A stretch of 64,000 nucleotides of DNA from Persicaria tinctoria (Eukaryota; Streptophyta; Magnoliopsida; Caryophyllales; Polygonaceae): positions 83,879,350 through 83,943,349 of the forward strand of contig JBANSL010000006.1 in the NCBI GenBank assembly GCA_037127255.1, given 5' to 3'. A program made the position numbers and the translations under genes. Each line of letters starts with the position of its first letter. Positions within the stretch are counted from its first letter, which is position 1. This document shows, in pieces, positions 22,624-35,089 of the stretch. The notes under the pieces were generated by a model. The model searched no databases, was not told the origin of the DNA, and saw only the letters and a program-made list of their open reading frames with translations.

Positions 22624-24361
22624 CACCTCTGTGAGTCTCTTTTTCCCTCCCTTTGATTTTCTTTATTTAACAGTGAGAACACTGTATATTTTAAGTATGG
22701 GGTGGGAGAAAGGAATGTACAGGGGACTTTTATGTGGTTATATGCTGCTAGTATTTTATGTGTATCTGTTAAATTCTTGTTTCATGGTTTGTAATAAATT
22801 TCTAGGACATGGCACAACTTTGGTATTAAAGTTATTAGTTGCATTTTATTTGTTCCTTTTTATATGTTTAAAGTTTTATGCATACTTTAGTCTTGTCTTT
22901 TGAATTACATAAAAAAAAATAATAAAAAAAGAAAATGTCGAAAAATGAAAAAAAAATGAATGTTTAAATTTTTGCATTATTTTAGTTTTATACCCTAACT
23001 TAGATGTCCTATGATGATAAATAATGACTGACTTGATCATATAAACCCTATGGCGTATTTGGAAGGTTTAGCCTAAGTCCTCAAAATGGTTTTTATGTGG
23101 ATTGTGAACTTGTGATGAAATTGAGCATATATGATCCTAAGCTAAAGGTTAAAATCCAACAAAAATTGTCCCAGTGAGAATGTTTGGCCTTATAGGGAGA
23201 ACATTAAAAATCCCTCTGCCTTCTTGAGTGTAGTTGCTCTTCCTATGCATCTCTAAATGTTGTGATAGTTATTCAAAGCCAATACATTTATATGTTTATG
23301 TTGATAAGAATTAAATGATGGAGGCACCTTTTAAGCCAATTTTATCCTCTCTTTACCTACCCTGCATTATCCCTACTTGAAGCCAGAACATTAGCCTGAG
23401 ACTTTTATTGTGAACTCCACAAAAATATCCTTATCCAAATTGAGCCTGACCCCCATTTGGGAATTAAACTTAGAGTTGGTTGGAATAATGGTTTGTCGAA
23501 AGAATGAGCTTATGTTGCATTTCAAGTAGGAAGGATTGCTGAAATTATTGAGATATGAGTTGGTTTTACATTTTTATCTTGCTATGCATACTATGTAAAA
23601 GGATTTTTGGCTCACTTTATAAATGCACCATTAGTTTATTTTATTTTAAAAAAAATATCGAAAAAAAAAGAGAAAAGCAAAAGAAAAAAAAAGGGAGAAA
23701 TATAGTTTGCAATTGTAAATAAAGTGCATGAGCCAAATTTACCTTATTTCTTTCATTATTTGCAAGATACATACTTTGGAGAGGTTGAGAAAGTTTGAAA
23801 GGTTACATACTTCATTGAGATAAATTGAAGAGTTTGGTGGATGCATTTGATTGAGAAGTTATGGTTTGGTTGTGTTGGAGATTTAGGAGTCTTGATTCCC
23901 GAATTTTATTAAGCACCACATGGCCAAATAATTCCATTCCTTATTATTTCGTACCAAGCCCCATTACAACCCCGCCGAATAGAATCTTCTTTGAAGACTT
24001 CTATTGAGGGAAGTTCTCATGATATTTCTTGTTGCATTTTATTAATTGGTTGCGAAGTGGATTTATGTTTAAATTGCAATATTTATGAGATTGTGTATGG
24101 AATTGAGTTGAGAGTCGATATACATAGCCTAAACACATTGAGAGCTGAGTGTAAACACATTATTCCTGTGAGGTTGGATTTATATTGCCTATGTCTATGG
24201 ATCGCTCATATATGTGTGCTGACGTTAAATTCACTTGTCTTACATTGCTACTGCTTGAGATGTTGCTTTTGACAAAGGCGAAGACTTGAAGGATGTGTTG
24301 TGGGTCTTGGTTATTGTTTGGTTATTTCTTGAGGACAAGCAAGTCTAAGTATGGGGTGATT
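22624..24361 (+). other. Athila 3' non-coding domain with two PPT-like blocks
   Basis: The first purine-rich block, ttaagtatggggtgggag, is at 22691-22708, just after the ORF and preceded by an inverted-repeat-like agtgagaacact. The second, ctaagtatggggtgatt (24345-24361), directly abuts the 3' LTR and is preceded by gaggacaagcaag. In between are A-rich tracts (22910-22960, 23645-23700) and no credible coding sequence. The terminal block is the PPT for plus-strand priming. The role of the internal one is unknown. Confidence 0.6.
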
Positions 24362-25104
24362 TGATGTCTCCAAAGTAGTCATGTCTTAATGCATATTTTA
24401 GTTCCATATTCTTTACATTTTGCATATTTCGGGTTGGGAATATGTCGAATTTATGCAGTATATGCTTATTTGTCAGAAATGGAGATCTACATAAGTTTCT
24501 GTTTAATATTGTAGAATATGGAAACATTTCGGGAGAAAACCAAGAAGCAGGAACCGGAGCCCAAAGCTACTCGACATCGACTAGCCTTAGTCGATCTCGA
24601 CAAGCCATGTCTAGACACCTGCGAGGATCGAGGAGCCTATGTCGAGAAGCTAAAGACGAAGAACCCGACTTCTGCACCTTTGTCGAGATCGAGTTAGGCT
24701 ACTCGAGATCGACAAGACCTCGGAGACAACCCGGAGTCGAGGAGAGCATGCCGAGGAGAGATCGACCAACCATGCTCGGACATCCTTACTCGATGTGGAC
24801 AAGAGGTACTCGAGGTCGACAAAGCCGAGGAGCCATGACCGAGCACATCGAGAAGACTTGCCCGACCAGCCCAGCGAGACCTAGTCAACGAGCCTCTCTA
24901 CTCGATGTCGACAAGGGGTCCTCGAGATCGACGAACGCCAGGAGTCATGTCCGAGCCTGTCGAGAACCACCTAGCCGAGACGTCGAGCCAGCCAGTCGAC
25001 CAACAATTCTACTCGATCTCGACTAGCCTTACTCGAGATCGAGGAGGACTACAGAAACCGCGTAACACGTTTTTGGGAGTTCTACTCGGATTGGGATTCC
25101 TTGG
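24362..25104 (+). repeat. Athila 3' LTR, first part
   Basis: Starts TGATGTCTCC and follows the 5' LTR (4294-5036) to ggattccttgg, where the chromovirus LTR begins. Includes the U3 TCGA block at 24560-25050. The last five bases (cttgg, 25100-25104) are the duplicated target of that insertion. Confidence 0.88.
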
Positions 25105-26141
25105 TGATACGTACTCGACTCGGTAGAGAGAGTACAACGCCCAATCGTCCGGTTGTCAAATGTATAAGTCGGTCAATCACCCGGTCTCGGAGGTAGGCTC
25201 AGTCTCGGTGACAACTTAATTAATGTGGCTAATCAAGTTTCACTTAGTGCGGCTCGGCCTTGCATTAATCAAACCACCAAATTCACAAGGAGTTCGGTTG
25301 ACTTCCGAATTCAATGAATGACGGCGCACTTACGTACTTTCAATTCCAATTGCAAATAGACAGCCGATGTGGACTTTGATTCAAATATATATATATAGCT
25401 ATATAGCGATAGCAATTGCCGATTTCCCAAGTTAATTAGCAAGTGCTAATTACCTTATGTATTAAAGCGCAGATCTCCTCCACACAACTGTGTAGCGACG
25501 ATGAAAGCGGAGGGCAGAAGCGGAGCGGTGAAAATGTCGGAGCAAGGTGAATCTCTTCCAAACGAGGACGAGACTCCGATCTTCAATCAATTCCAGCGAG
25601 AACCTTTGATTGAAGATCCAACTGAATTCAGCAGTAAATTAAGTAACAAGAGAAATTAGGGTTTGACGTCGGGAGGAAAGGGGGAGTCTCAACTCAACGC
25701 TCTGCAATCCTCTAATTTTGACGTAAAAATAAACATTAACCCTAACAGAGTATTTAAAGAAAAATACTAATAACCCTAATTAATTAACTAATGAACCTAA
25801 TTAACTAACGGGCTGCACTTACTATGTAAAGTAAGTCCACACCATTATTAATAAATAATGCTAAAAATAGAAATGAGTCTTAATAATAAATAGTTTATGT
25901 GAACGACGTCGGAAAGATATCCGACGGAGGCTAAGACGCATCACACGGAGTGTCGGCGACAGATACTAATAAGCTCAATGATGGTGGTTGCTCCGGTTTA
26001 GAAGCGAAGCCTCGAGTGATAATGGACGCGGTAGTTCTTGCGATCGCCTTGGCTCTCGCTCTAGTCATTGGCCCGTCAGAACGGACACTCATGGCTTCCT
26101 CCTCTTCGTGTACGGTCAATGAGGGAGGTTGGGACATATCA
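25105..26141 (-). repeat. 3' LTR of the chromovirus
   Basis: The partner is 32028-33066, which has one more TA in the tatata run. On the minus strand its first 210 bases (26141-25931) are coding and hold the last 68 or so residues of the polyprotein, including GPMTRARAKAIA. It then stops at 25931-25933. Confidence 0.88.
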
Positions 26142-29100
26142 TCCTCCCCCCCTTGAGAGGGAAGCGTCCCCGCTTCCTCATCCAAGTACTCAGGATCCTC
26201 ATATGGCGACAAGTCGGAGACGTTGAATGTAGCATGGACTCCGTAAGAATCTGGCAACTCTAGCTTGTAGGCATTGTCACCAATGGCCTGAATAACTCTA
26301 AAGGGGCCGTCGCCTCTGTTGGACAGCTTCGACTTCCTCTTCGATGGGAAACGATCCTTCCTCAAGTGTAACCACACAAGATCACCAGGCTTGAACAACA
26401 TCTTCCTGCGGCCTTTACTCCGTTGAGTCTCAATCTGTGTAGCATGGCGTTCCAGCTGTAGCCGTGTCCTCTAATGGAGTTCCTTGATCATCTGAGCGCG
26501 ATTTCCAGCTTGCAAGTGGTCATCCTTCAATGGCTTAGGCGTCAAGTCCAATGGTGTCAATGGATTCCTGCCGTAGACGACCTCAAAAGGAGACAAATTG
26601 GTTGCTGAGTGCCTGCACCTGTTATAACAAAACTCCACGGTAGAAAGTAAGTCCTCCCAACGCCTGGAGTTGGCGTTGAGCATGGTCCGAAGTAAAGCTC
26701 CCAATGTCCTATTGGTCACTTCTGTTTGGCCATCCGTTTGGGGATGATAGCTGGTTGAAAACAAGAGTTTTGTACCAAGCTTTCCCCATAGAGTCCTCCA
26801 AAATTGTCCAACAAATTTAGAGTCTCTATCAGAGACGATGGTATGCGGTATCCCATGAAGACGAACGACATTGTCAAAGAATAGAGTCGCAATCTCAGAG
26901 GCACTATTTGTGGTCTTACAAGCCACAAAGTGGGCCATCTTTGAAAACTTATCAACAATGACAAATATCGCATCTCGTCCCCTGCGAGACATCGGCAAAC
27001 CAACGACAAAGTCCATAGACAAGTCCTCCCACGGGCCTGATGGAATAGGCAATGGCTGGTAAAGGCCATGTGGCTGAGAACTTGCCTTGGCACGGTGACA
27101 GGTGACGCAAGCTCGAACGTAGCGCGTTACTTGTCGTGCCATATGGGGCCAAAAGAAGTGCTCACGTAGAACACCAAGAGTCTTGGAAACACCAAAATGA
27201 CCTCGGCCATCATGTGCTTCCCGGACCAAGAGTAAGCGAATAGAACATGATGGAATGTATAACTTACCAGCCTTAAACAAAAAACCATCATGCAAATAGA
27301 AACTAGCATGCTCCCTATTACTCAAGCAAATGTCTAGAATGGGCTTAAAAAATTCATCAGAAACATATAAATCACGAATTAAGCCAAATCCTAACACACG
27401 TGACTGAACAGAAGTAATGAGAACATACCTCCTAGACAACGCATCAGCAACAACATTGTCTTTACCTTTCTTGTGTTGGACGACATAAGGAAAGGTCTCT
27501 AGAAATTCCACCCAGCGAGCATGGTCACTGTGGATCACAAACTCACGTGGCCAGAGGTAGTGTTGCCACGTTTTCAGCACTCGGATCAGGGCATACAACT
27601 CCTTGTTATATGTGGAGTAATTCAGCTGTGCACCTGTCAACTTCTCAGAAAAATATGCAATAGGTTGTCGACCTTGGTGTAAAACACCTCCAATGCCTAT
27701 GTTAGAAGCATCAACCTCTATCTCAAAAGTCCTAGAAAAATCAGGCAATTGCAGCAAAGGTGCATTACACAAAGCATATTTCAACCTATTAAAAGCAGTA
27801 TCTAATTTTGGGTTCCATTCAACAACAGCATTACGTTTTGTTAAAGCATGCAAAGGGGCTGCAATAGTAGAAAAATCCTTAACAAAACGCCTATAAAAAC
27901 AAGCTAACCCAAGGAAAGATCGAACCTGTGTGGCCGTAGTAGGCTGAGGCCACTCACGAATAGCAGCAACCTTCGACTGGTCCATGTGTAAACCCTCTTT
28001 GGAGACTACAAACCCCAAGAAGATAGTGGACGGAGCACAGAAGCTACATTTGGCCAGATTGCCATATAGCTGCTCTTGTCGAAGTCTCTCTAACACCAGC
28101 CTGAGATGCTCAGTATGATCTGCAAGATTGGGTGAGTATACAAGAATATCATCAAAATAAACCACAAGAAACTTACCCAAATAGTCTCTGAAGACGTGAT
28201 TCATCAGTCTTATAAAGGTTGAGGGGGCATTGGTGAGACCAAATGGCATGACAAGCCACTCATAGAGTCCATACTTGGTCTTGAATGCCGTCTTCCACTC
28301 ATCACCTTCCTGCATCCTGATCTGATGGTATCCGCTTCGCAGATCTATCTTAGTGAAGACGCATGCACCATATAGCTCATCCAGCATGTCATCTAATCTA
28401 GGAATGGGATGCCTGTACTTCACTGTAATCTGATTGATGGCTCGACAGTCGACGCACATACGCCAAGAACCATCCTTCTTAGGCACCAGGATGACCGGGA
28501 CTGCGCAAGGGCTTAGGAATTCCCTCACATGGCCACGATCCAGCAAATCCTGAACCTGCCGTTGAAGCTCTTTAGTTTCCTCTGGACCAGCCTTGTAAGC
28601 AGGGCGATTAGACAAGCTAGCTCGAGGCACCAAATCAATTTGATGCTCTATCCCTCGAAGTGGTGGTAGACCTAAAGGGAGCTCATCAGGGAAGACATCA
28701 GCATAGTCTTCTAGCAGCTTTGCAATAGCCGGTGGCAAAGCAGTATCCCCGGCATTGCTCTCCTGAAACGGCTGTGGAATCAGCAAGAAACAAGGCGCCT
28801 TTCCCCGTAGAGGTGCCGTGATAGTGGAGGGTCTGGCAAGCATCAGACGTGGTTCCACTTTTCCTTGAAGTCCTGTAGGCGGCGGTGGTGTAGGGGGATA
28901 ACTAGACGCCGCTGCAGCTCTATCTCGCTCTACCTGGTCCTGTAAAATCTCACTCGGGGAAAGTGGTAAGAGCTTGACGCGCTTCCCGTGGTAATTGAAC
29001 ACATAAGTGTTCAGAAAACCATCGTGAAGAACACGTCTTTCGAACTGCCATGGACGTCCTAACAACAAGTGGGTGTCGTCCATAACAGCGACATCACAAA

Positions 29101-31291
29101 CAACAGTGTCCTTGTAAGGACCAATAGCAAATGAAATAGAACACTGTTCAGCAATAGGGGTACCTTGTTGAGATGATAACCATTGAAGACCATAAGGTTG
29201 AGGATGTTGCGTTGTAGGGATCTTTAGGTGATCAACAACCTTTCTGCCGACAAGGTTGCTGCAGCTACCACTATCAATAATCACAGACAACGCAAGAGAC
29301 TCAACCAAGCATCTCGTGTGGAATAAGTTTTCCCTTTGAGACTCAGGATTGACCTCTTTCACTGTAAGCACCTTTCGATTTACTAATGACAACATGGTGC
29401 CTTCATGAGTAGCTGGAGCATAACAAGCTTCTTCTTCCTCAACATGATCTTGGCTATCATCCGCGACGAGCTCAGGTTGCTCATCGTCATCCAAAGAAGC
29501 ATAACCCACCTGGTCTATAAACATTACCCTTTTAGCATTAGGGCAATCTCTCTTCCAGTGTCCCTTGCTTCCACATCTGAAGCATTCTGCATCTTTAGAC
29601 CTATCAGACGCGGAGGGAGCTGTGTTCTTGGCTAACGGCTGGCGAGGAACAGCTGCACTAGCTTTCTGAGGAGTCGATCTAGTGTTGGAACCTATTCCTG
29701 CACTCGGCTGACGCACATTAGAACTAATAAATTGACCAGAGCTAGAAGCATACCTGGCAGCAGTTGCTGCTTTTCGTTTCACCTGATTGTAAATCTGCAT
29801 GGCTGTGTGGGTTAAGGTATTCATGTCGTGAATTGGAAGGATTTCCAATTGATCACGAATATTAGCATTTAACCCAGTCAAGAACCTCGTTCTCAAGGTA
29901 GAAGGACTCACTGAAATGTTAGCTTTGTAATACATATCCTCAAGCTTAGAAAAGAACTCTAAAGGAGTAAGGTTACCTTGAGAAGCCGTAGCTATCTGAA
30001 ATCTCATCTGGTCTCTGTAGTTCTGAGGAACATACTTCTGCGTCATCACATAAGCTAGTTGATTCCATGCAGTAACTGGTGGCTTGTTCCTTCGTAAGCG
30101 GTCATCAACAAAGCGATGCCACCATACTCTCGCTGCTCCTCTAAAGTGCAAAGTAGAAGCTTGCACTTTCTCATTGTCAAGTATCCGACAGTAGCGAAGA
30201 GTGTACTCTGTAGCCTGTAACCACTCTAGAAAAACAGCAGGATCATATTCACCCAAAAATTCATCAATTTTAACCTTTACCTCATGGCGAGCGCGAGGTG
30301 CTTCGCCTACATGATGGCGATGCCCGCCGAAATTGGGTGATGGAGAACGCTGGTGTGGTGCACGATGGCGACGCCACGGGGGACGACGATGTTGGCGGTG
30401 AGGAGGCGTGGCATCATGAATAGGCTGGCGACGATCGTCTCTGTGGTTAGGACGATGGTCCCTGGAGTGATGGTCAACTCCGTGTCCATGGAAGCGATCA
30501 TCAACATCAAATGGTTCCGCATTCGGTATCTAATCAGCTGGGTTGTGCTGCAACTCATAAGGGTCACCTAAAGGAGGAAATTGATGAGGCTTAATCATAC
30601 CTTGGTGAGGGAGCTCCTCAGCGTCATACTCCTCAAAGTCATCATAGTGGGGTGTCTGGGAGTAGTAACCAGCTTGGCCTGGCCTTGGAGTACGAGATAA
30701 TGGATGATGTTGGCGTGTATCATACTCCGAAGGCAGGTCGTCATAGTGAGCAGGGCGCCTGGTACGGCGATGGGGAGCATCTCTAGGCGAGGAATGACGG
30801 TTTCGGCCACCAGTGTGTGGCGTCCGTGGCTCATAGCGATCCGAGAAATGGATGGGACGCTGCTGACGTCGTCCTGAGTCATATTCATCGTCATCGGATG
30901 GATCATCAAAGACAGGATTGTCTCTGTGAGTGTAACCAGGAGTAGCTGAATGCAGAATCTGGTGACTCTCAATGGTGTTGTGCATGCGCTGAAATTGAGC
31001 CTTGGATGTCGAAGGAGGAACTGTACCCTTACCCTTGTCAATGACAGGGTTAGCGTCACCCTGTCCACCTGGCTGCTGAAAAGTGCCATGAGAGGCATCT
31101 AATTTGGCTTGCAACTCAGTGACAAGCTGTCGCAGGGTCTGGATCTCACTTTGCTCTTGGGTCAACTGCGTCTGCTGAGGTGTGTCTTCGGTGACTCTAG
31201 GGAGAACAGTGGTGTTCCCCTGTCTATTGTCACCTCCATTACCATCTCCCTTCACTGGGGTGTTGATATCACCTATGACAATACTGGACAT
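25931..31291 (-). pseudogene. Chromovirus Gag-Pol polyprotein with two in-frame stops
   Basis: One frame runs from the ATG at 31291 (MSSIVIGDINTPVKG) to 25931, with no frameshift. It is broken by TAG at 30530-30532 in gag and TAG at 26471-26473 after the integrase core. Domains in order: an acidic/His-rich gag N-terminus, capsid-like core (about 30250-29800), zinc knuckle [14 protein letters not shown] (about 29585), protease ([13 protein letters not shown], about 29285), RT ([21 protein letters not shown], about 28150), RNase H, and integrase with HFGVSKTL / [28 protein letters not shown] and [11 protein letters not shown]. The C-terminal module (HLRKDRFPSKRKSKL, GDGPFRV) and the tail extend into the LTR. 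In RNase H, HSDH is followed directly by ARWVEF (near 27521), so about 16 residues usual between these motifs are missing in frame. Confidence 0.88.
26142..26157 (-). other. Polypurine tract of the chromovirus
   Basis: The minus strand reads ctcaaggggggagga directly before TGATATGTCCC of the 3' LTR. The tract lies inside the polyprotein frame (SQGGEDD). Confidence 0.85.
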
Positions 31292-32012
31292 GGCGAGTAA
31301 AATGCACAAAAGAAAGCAACAAGCACAGATATGCCAACGAACTTAATTGTTCAACACCAAAAATCAGCTATTGGGCTATGCCATGAGGGCGGCTTAAGGC
31401 TGTAGGCGAAGATGGTGTTTATAGCAACTAGTCCGCAAACACTAACAAGAGCAAATCCCAAATCAAGCACAAATAGTGGCAATGAGAAGACGAAATGTGA
31501 AGTAGAGATGAGAGACAGCAGAAGTGAACACGGTCCTGGGTTACCTTATTTTGGCTATGCCGAACCAAAGGTCCTGGGTTACCTTATTTTGGCTATGCCG
31601 AACCAAAAAGGTGAACGATTACCTTATTTTGGCTGTGCGTCACTAAAATGCAAATTTTTTTGTTTTTTTTTGTTTTTGAAGGTGTTCTTCGAATCACCAA
31701 ATTTGAGTTTTTATTTTTTATTTTTTAATGAGGTGTTCTTCGAATCACCAAACTTAGCACTGCAAGAAAGCAAATGATGCAAAACAACTAAAAAAGCAAT
31801 GGTGTATAGAAAAAATTCAATGCACGTTCAGAACAAGCAACAAGCTAATGCAACGAAACTAATCACTTCACACCACACAAATCGCAGGGTAAAAAAAATT
31901 TCGGCCAAGTTGATCAACTTGTAGAAACCGATTAAGGACAATTTTTGCAAAACAAATAAGGATTAAGGGGATGATGAACAATTGAAGATCGAAGGACTTA
32001 CAAAACCGGCTT
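31292..32012 (-). other. 5' leader of the chromovirus
   Basis: Non-coding stretch between PBS and gag. It contains a 38-bp direct repeat (31532-31569 and 31570-31607, with a partial third unit to about 31640; core ggttaccttattttggct). A second short repeat (aggtgttcttcgaatcacc) starts near 31680 and again near 31731. Confidence 0.6.
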
Positions 32013-32025
32013 GGCTCTTATACCA
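32013..32025 (-). other. Primer-binding site, initiator tRNA-Met type
   Basis: The minus strand reads TGGTATAAGAGCC, one mismatch from the complement of plant initiator tRNA-Met. It lies two bases inside the LTR end. Confidence 0.8.
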
Positions 32026-32027
32026 GT

Positions 32028-33066
32028 TGATACGTACTCGACTCAGTAGAGAGAGTACAACGCCCAATCGTCCGATTGTCAAATGTATAAGTCGGTCAAT
32101 CACCCGGTCTCGGAGGTAGGCTCAGTCTCGGTGACAACTTAATTAATGTGGCTAATCAAGTTTCACTTAGTGCGGCTCGGCCTTGCATTAATCAAACCAC
32201 CAAATTCACAAGGAGTTCGGTTGACTTCCGAATTCAATGAATGACGGCGCACTTACGTACTTTCAATTCCAATTGCAAATAGACAGCTGATGTGGACTTT
32301 GATTCAAATATATATATATATAGCTATATAGCGATAGCAATTGCCGATTTCCCAAGTTAATTAGCAAGTGCTAATTACCTTATGTATTAAAGCGCAGATC
32401 TCCTCCACACAACTGTGCAGCGACGATGAAAGCGGAGGGCAGAAGCGGAGCGGTGAAAATGTCGGAGCAAGGTGAATCTCTTCCAAACGAGGACGAGACT
32501 CCGATCTTCAATCAATTCCAGCGAGAACCTTTGATTGAAGATCCAATTGAATTCAGCAGTAAATTAAGTAACAAGAGAAATTAGGGTTTGACGTCGGGAG
32601 GAAAGGGGGAGCCTCAACTCAACGCTCTGCAATCCTCTAATTTTGACGTAAAAATAAACATTAACCCTAACAGAGTATTTAAAGGAAAATACTAATAACC
32701 CTAATTAATTAACTAATGAACCTAATTAACTAACGGGCTGGACTTACTATGTAAAGTAAGTCCACACCATTATTAATAAATAATGCTAAAAATAGAAATG
32801 AGTCTTAATAATAAATAGTTTATGTGAACGACGTCGGAAAGGTATCCGACGGAGGCTAAGACGCATCACACGGAGTGTCGGCGACAGATACTAATAAGCT
32901 CAATGATGGTGGTTGCTCCGGTTTAGAAGCGAAGCCTCGAGTGATAATGGACGCGGTAGCTCTTGCGATCGCCTTGGCTCTCGCTCTAGTCATTGGTCCG
33001 TCAGAACGGACACTCATGGCTTCCTCCTCTTCGTGTACGGTCAATGAGGGAGGTTGGGACATATCA
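32028..33066 (-). repeat. 5' LTR of the chromovirus
   Basis: Starts TGATACGTACT next to the PBS side and ends gggacatatca at the Athila target cttgg (33067-33071). About a dozen differences from the other LTR. Open frames here duplicate the C-terminal tail of the polyprotein. Confidence 0.88.
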
Positions 33067-34211
33067 CTTGGGCTCGAAAATTGCCAAGTTCTATCCGATC
33101 TATCAACATCTATCATGGAAGGAGAAGATTTATCCACTTGAGACACTTTAGATATTATTTCTCTTATTTAGATTTAATTATGTTATTCCTTTCATTTATC
33201 TTTTAAAGTTTTAGATATAATATTAGATATAGATAGATGATTCTATCCTTGAGTAGCAAGGTTTAGAAGCCTATAAATAAAGCCCTTGGGGCTGATTTCT
33301 AGTCATTCAATTCCAGAGAGAAGTAAGTAGGAGAAGTAGGGAGAGAGAGTGAGCGGCCGATTGGAGTTGTGAAGCGAGAGCGGAATTGGCTTAAAGCGGT
33401 TGTAAACTTTGGTTTATTTTAATGCAATTAGTTATTTCCTTTCAATCAATGATGTCTGAGGTTGCGATGAAGCGCGAGTAGTCCACCCACTTCTAGGGTT
33501 GGGGCGAGCCCGACGATAGCCCTGCGTGTTTGAGGTAAAGATCCGACCTTTATCATGTTTTGAGCATCTACTACTTGTTTATGTGTTTATTACCCATCTA
33601 ATTGAGATCCATGCTAACAACTTGGATTGTAAACATAAAATTAGTAGAGACAATTAGGGTTTCTTGAAAGAGTTGTCTAATTGTTGGAAAAGGCGAAAGC
33701 TTGTCCTTTGATGCAATTCACATGATTATCTGTTTATCTCTGCTTTATGCATGCTTGGTTATCGTTGTTGCAAACCCCAATCTTAGAAGTCCTTTTACAT
33801 TAAGTTTAGTTCGAAACCCCAATCGTCGATATCGAGTACTGATTCTCGATCTAGCATCGTTGTAGCTTCTGTGTGCAGGTACTCGACAAAGCCCAACTCG
33901 ACGTCGACAAAGCCTACTCGATATCGAGTACCCTCTGGTCGAGATCGACTACAACCTGTGCTTGCTGCTGCGCTATGCTCGATTGTCCGATCTTTTGTCG
34001 AGTTGCTGTACTCGAGATCTAGGACCCTATTTTCGGCTTCTGTGAGATTTCTTCGCTGCCTAGGATTCGCTGACACGCTTCCTCGTGGATCGATCCTGAC
34101 TTCCCACTGCTGCATCGGGAGGAAGTCTTGTAATTTTTTGCAAGGGACGGAATCTGGTTTGCCTTAGTTTATTTACATTCTATTTTGCATACTCGATTTC
34201 CTCCAACAACA
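33067..34211 (+). repeat. Athila 3' LTR, second part
   Basis: Resumes at cttgggctcgaa, matching 5026-6227 of the 5' LTR. It has the TATA box at 33272-33280 and the second TCGA block at 33825-34030. Relative to the 5' LTR it lacks about 60 bases near 33820. It ends ccaacaaca, then target duplication atatt. Confidence 0.87.
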
Positions 34212-34380
34212 ATATTCAAAAACCATACATAGATAATATATATAAGATAATAAATAAAATACATAAAATATAGGTTTTGAATTTCATCAATACATCTTTA
34301 GCTTCAAGACCTTTGACACAAGCTTTGTGTCAAAGCCTTTGAAACTATTTCCGATTTTCATCAAGGGAGTGGAGTTATCA
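34212..34380 (-). repeat. Proximal piece of the Sirevirus-like 3' LTR
   Basis: Begins with the duplicated atatt (34212-34216) and continues as in 40509-40676 to ggagttatca, the minus-strand LTR start. The adjoining PPT is at 34381-34391. Confidence 0.82.
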
Positions 34381-34680
34381 ATCTCCCCCTTGATGCAAGA
34401 CAAAACATGTGCATCCCTGTAACTTAGTCAAGAAAATATATCATATAAAAAAACGGACGAAGTACCTGCAGGAGTTAGACATTTGGATCGTATAAGTTCA
34501 AAACCAATGATAAAAGCATCCAACAAAATAAGGTCAGTTCAAAGCAGTTTAAGGTCTAACGTCTAACCATCTCCCCCTTTTTGTCTTTTAACAAAGGGAT
34601 GAGTATGAAAACAGTCACCAAAAGTTTTGAAAACAGGGCCAGCAGTGTTAGAGAGTTAGATCAAGAGTTAGGATAGGGGT
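34381..34680 (-). other. PPT and 3' untranslated region of the Sirevirus-like element
   Basis: On the minus strand, a purine tract (caagggggagat) lies directly before the 3' LTR start TGATAACTCC. A second similar tract, aaagggggagat, is at about 34571-34582. Nothing coding is seen between them and the env-like ORF. Confidence 0.6.
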
Positions 34681-35089
34681 TCAAGGTTCATCGTCTTGAG
34701 CACCATCCTTGATCAGCATCTTCAACTTGTTCAATAGCTTGGCCAACTGTCCCATCTCAAGCATCAACTCGTGGCGCAACTCCTTGACATCTAAGCGAAC
34801 TTCCTCCAAACCCAACTCTAGGTTCTCCATGCGCTCATCGATGGCAGAGCTAGTGGGAATAGCTTCTGAGGAAGGAAAGGTAAGGCTCCAAGTCCCTTGA
34901 GGGGTCTGAGTTATGCCGATCTTCTCAAAGCTCTTGGAGTCAAATTTTCCCGTATGATGTTGTTGTTCTTCATTTTCAAAATCAATTTTAATAACTTTGA
35001 AGAAACGGGTCAAGAGGTTTGCGAATGGGAGGGGAGTTCATTTTCTTGCTTTTCGGGTGTGAGCAATGGATCCTAAAATGGTATTGGCC
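34681..35089 (-). pseudogene. Env-like ORF of the Sirevirus-like element, C-terminal part
   Basis: The minus-strand frame 35013-34681 ends the second ORF of the element. It has LTRFFKVIKIDFENEEQQHH, then a heptad-like segment (MENLELGLEEVRLDVKELRH) that should form a coiled coil, and a short acidic tail. A stop lies upstream, between 35013 and the solo LTR. The N-terminal part is at 36994-37911, beyond the inserted solo LTR. The family is known from Sireviruses, and its function is not established. Confidence 0.6.

Larger units (their letters stand above)
25105..33066 (-). mobile_element. CRM-like chromovirus (Ty3/gypsy), nearly intact structure
   Basis: Two LTRs of 1037 and 1039 bp begin TGATACGTACT and end gggacatatca. 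They are flanked by cttgg at 25100-25104 and 33067-33071. The minus strand carries an initiator-Met-type PBS, a 5.4-kb gag-pol frame and a PPT. I count about a dozen LTR differences (roughly 1%), so the insertion is young relative to its Athila host (about 4%). The RT and integrase style, and the polyprotein running into the 3' LTR, fit the CRM clade, but that assignment is an inference. Two stops and a deletion in RNase H make it defective. Confidence 0.85.
4294..34211 (+). mobile_element. Athila-type Ty3/gypsy retrotransposon carrying two further elements
   Basis: The two ends are TGATGTCTCC (4294) and ctccaacaaca (34211). They are flanked by atatt on both sides, and the intact site is visible in the sister LTR near 40508. 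Parts in order: 5' LTR, tRNA-Asp-type PBS, gag, the inverted element at 8205-14229, gag end plus protease, RT, RNase H, integrase, an Athila ORF-1-like gene, PPT, and a 3' LTR split by a chromovirus. The gag left of the inverted element overlaps the gag right of it by about 0.6 kb, and the two copies differ. The centre was therefore rebuilt by recombination and is not a simple insertion. No reading frame set is intact. Confidence 0.82.
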
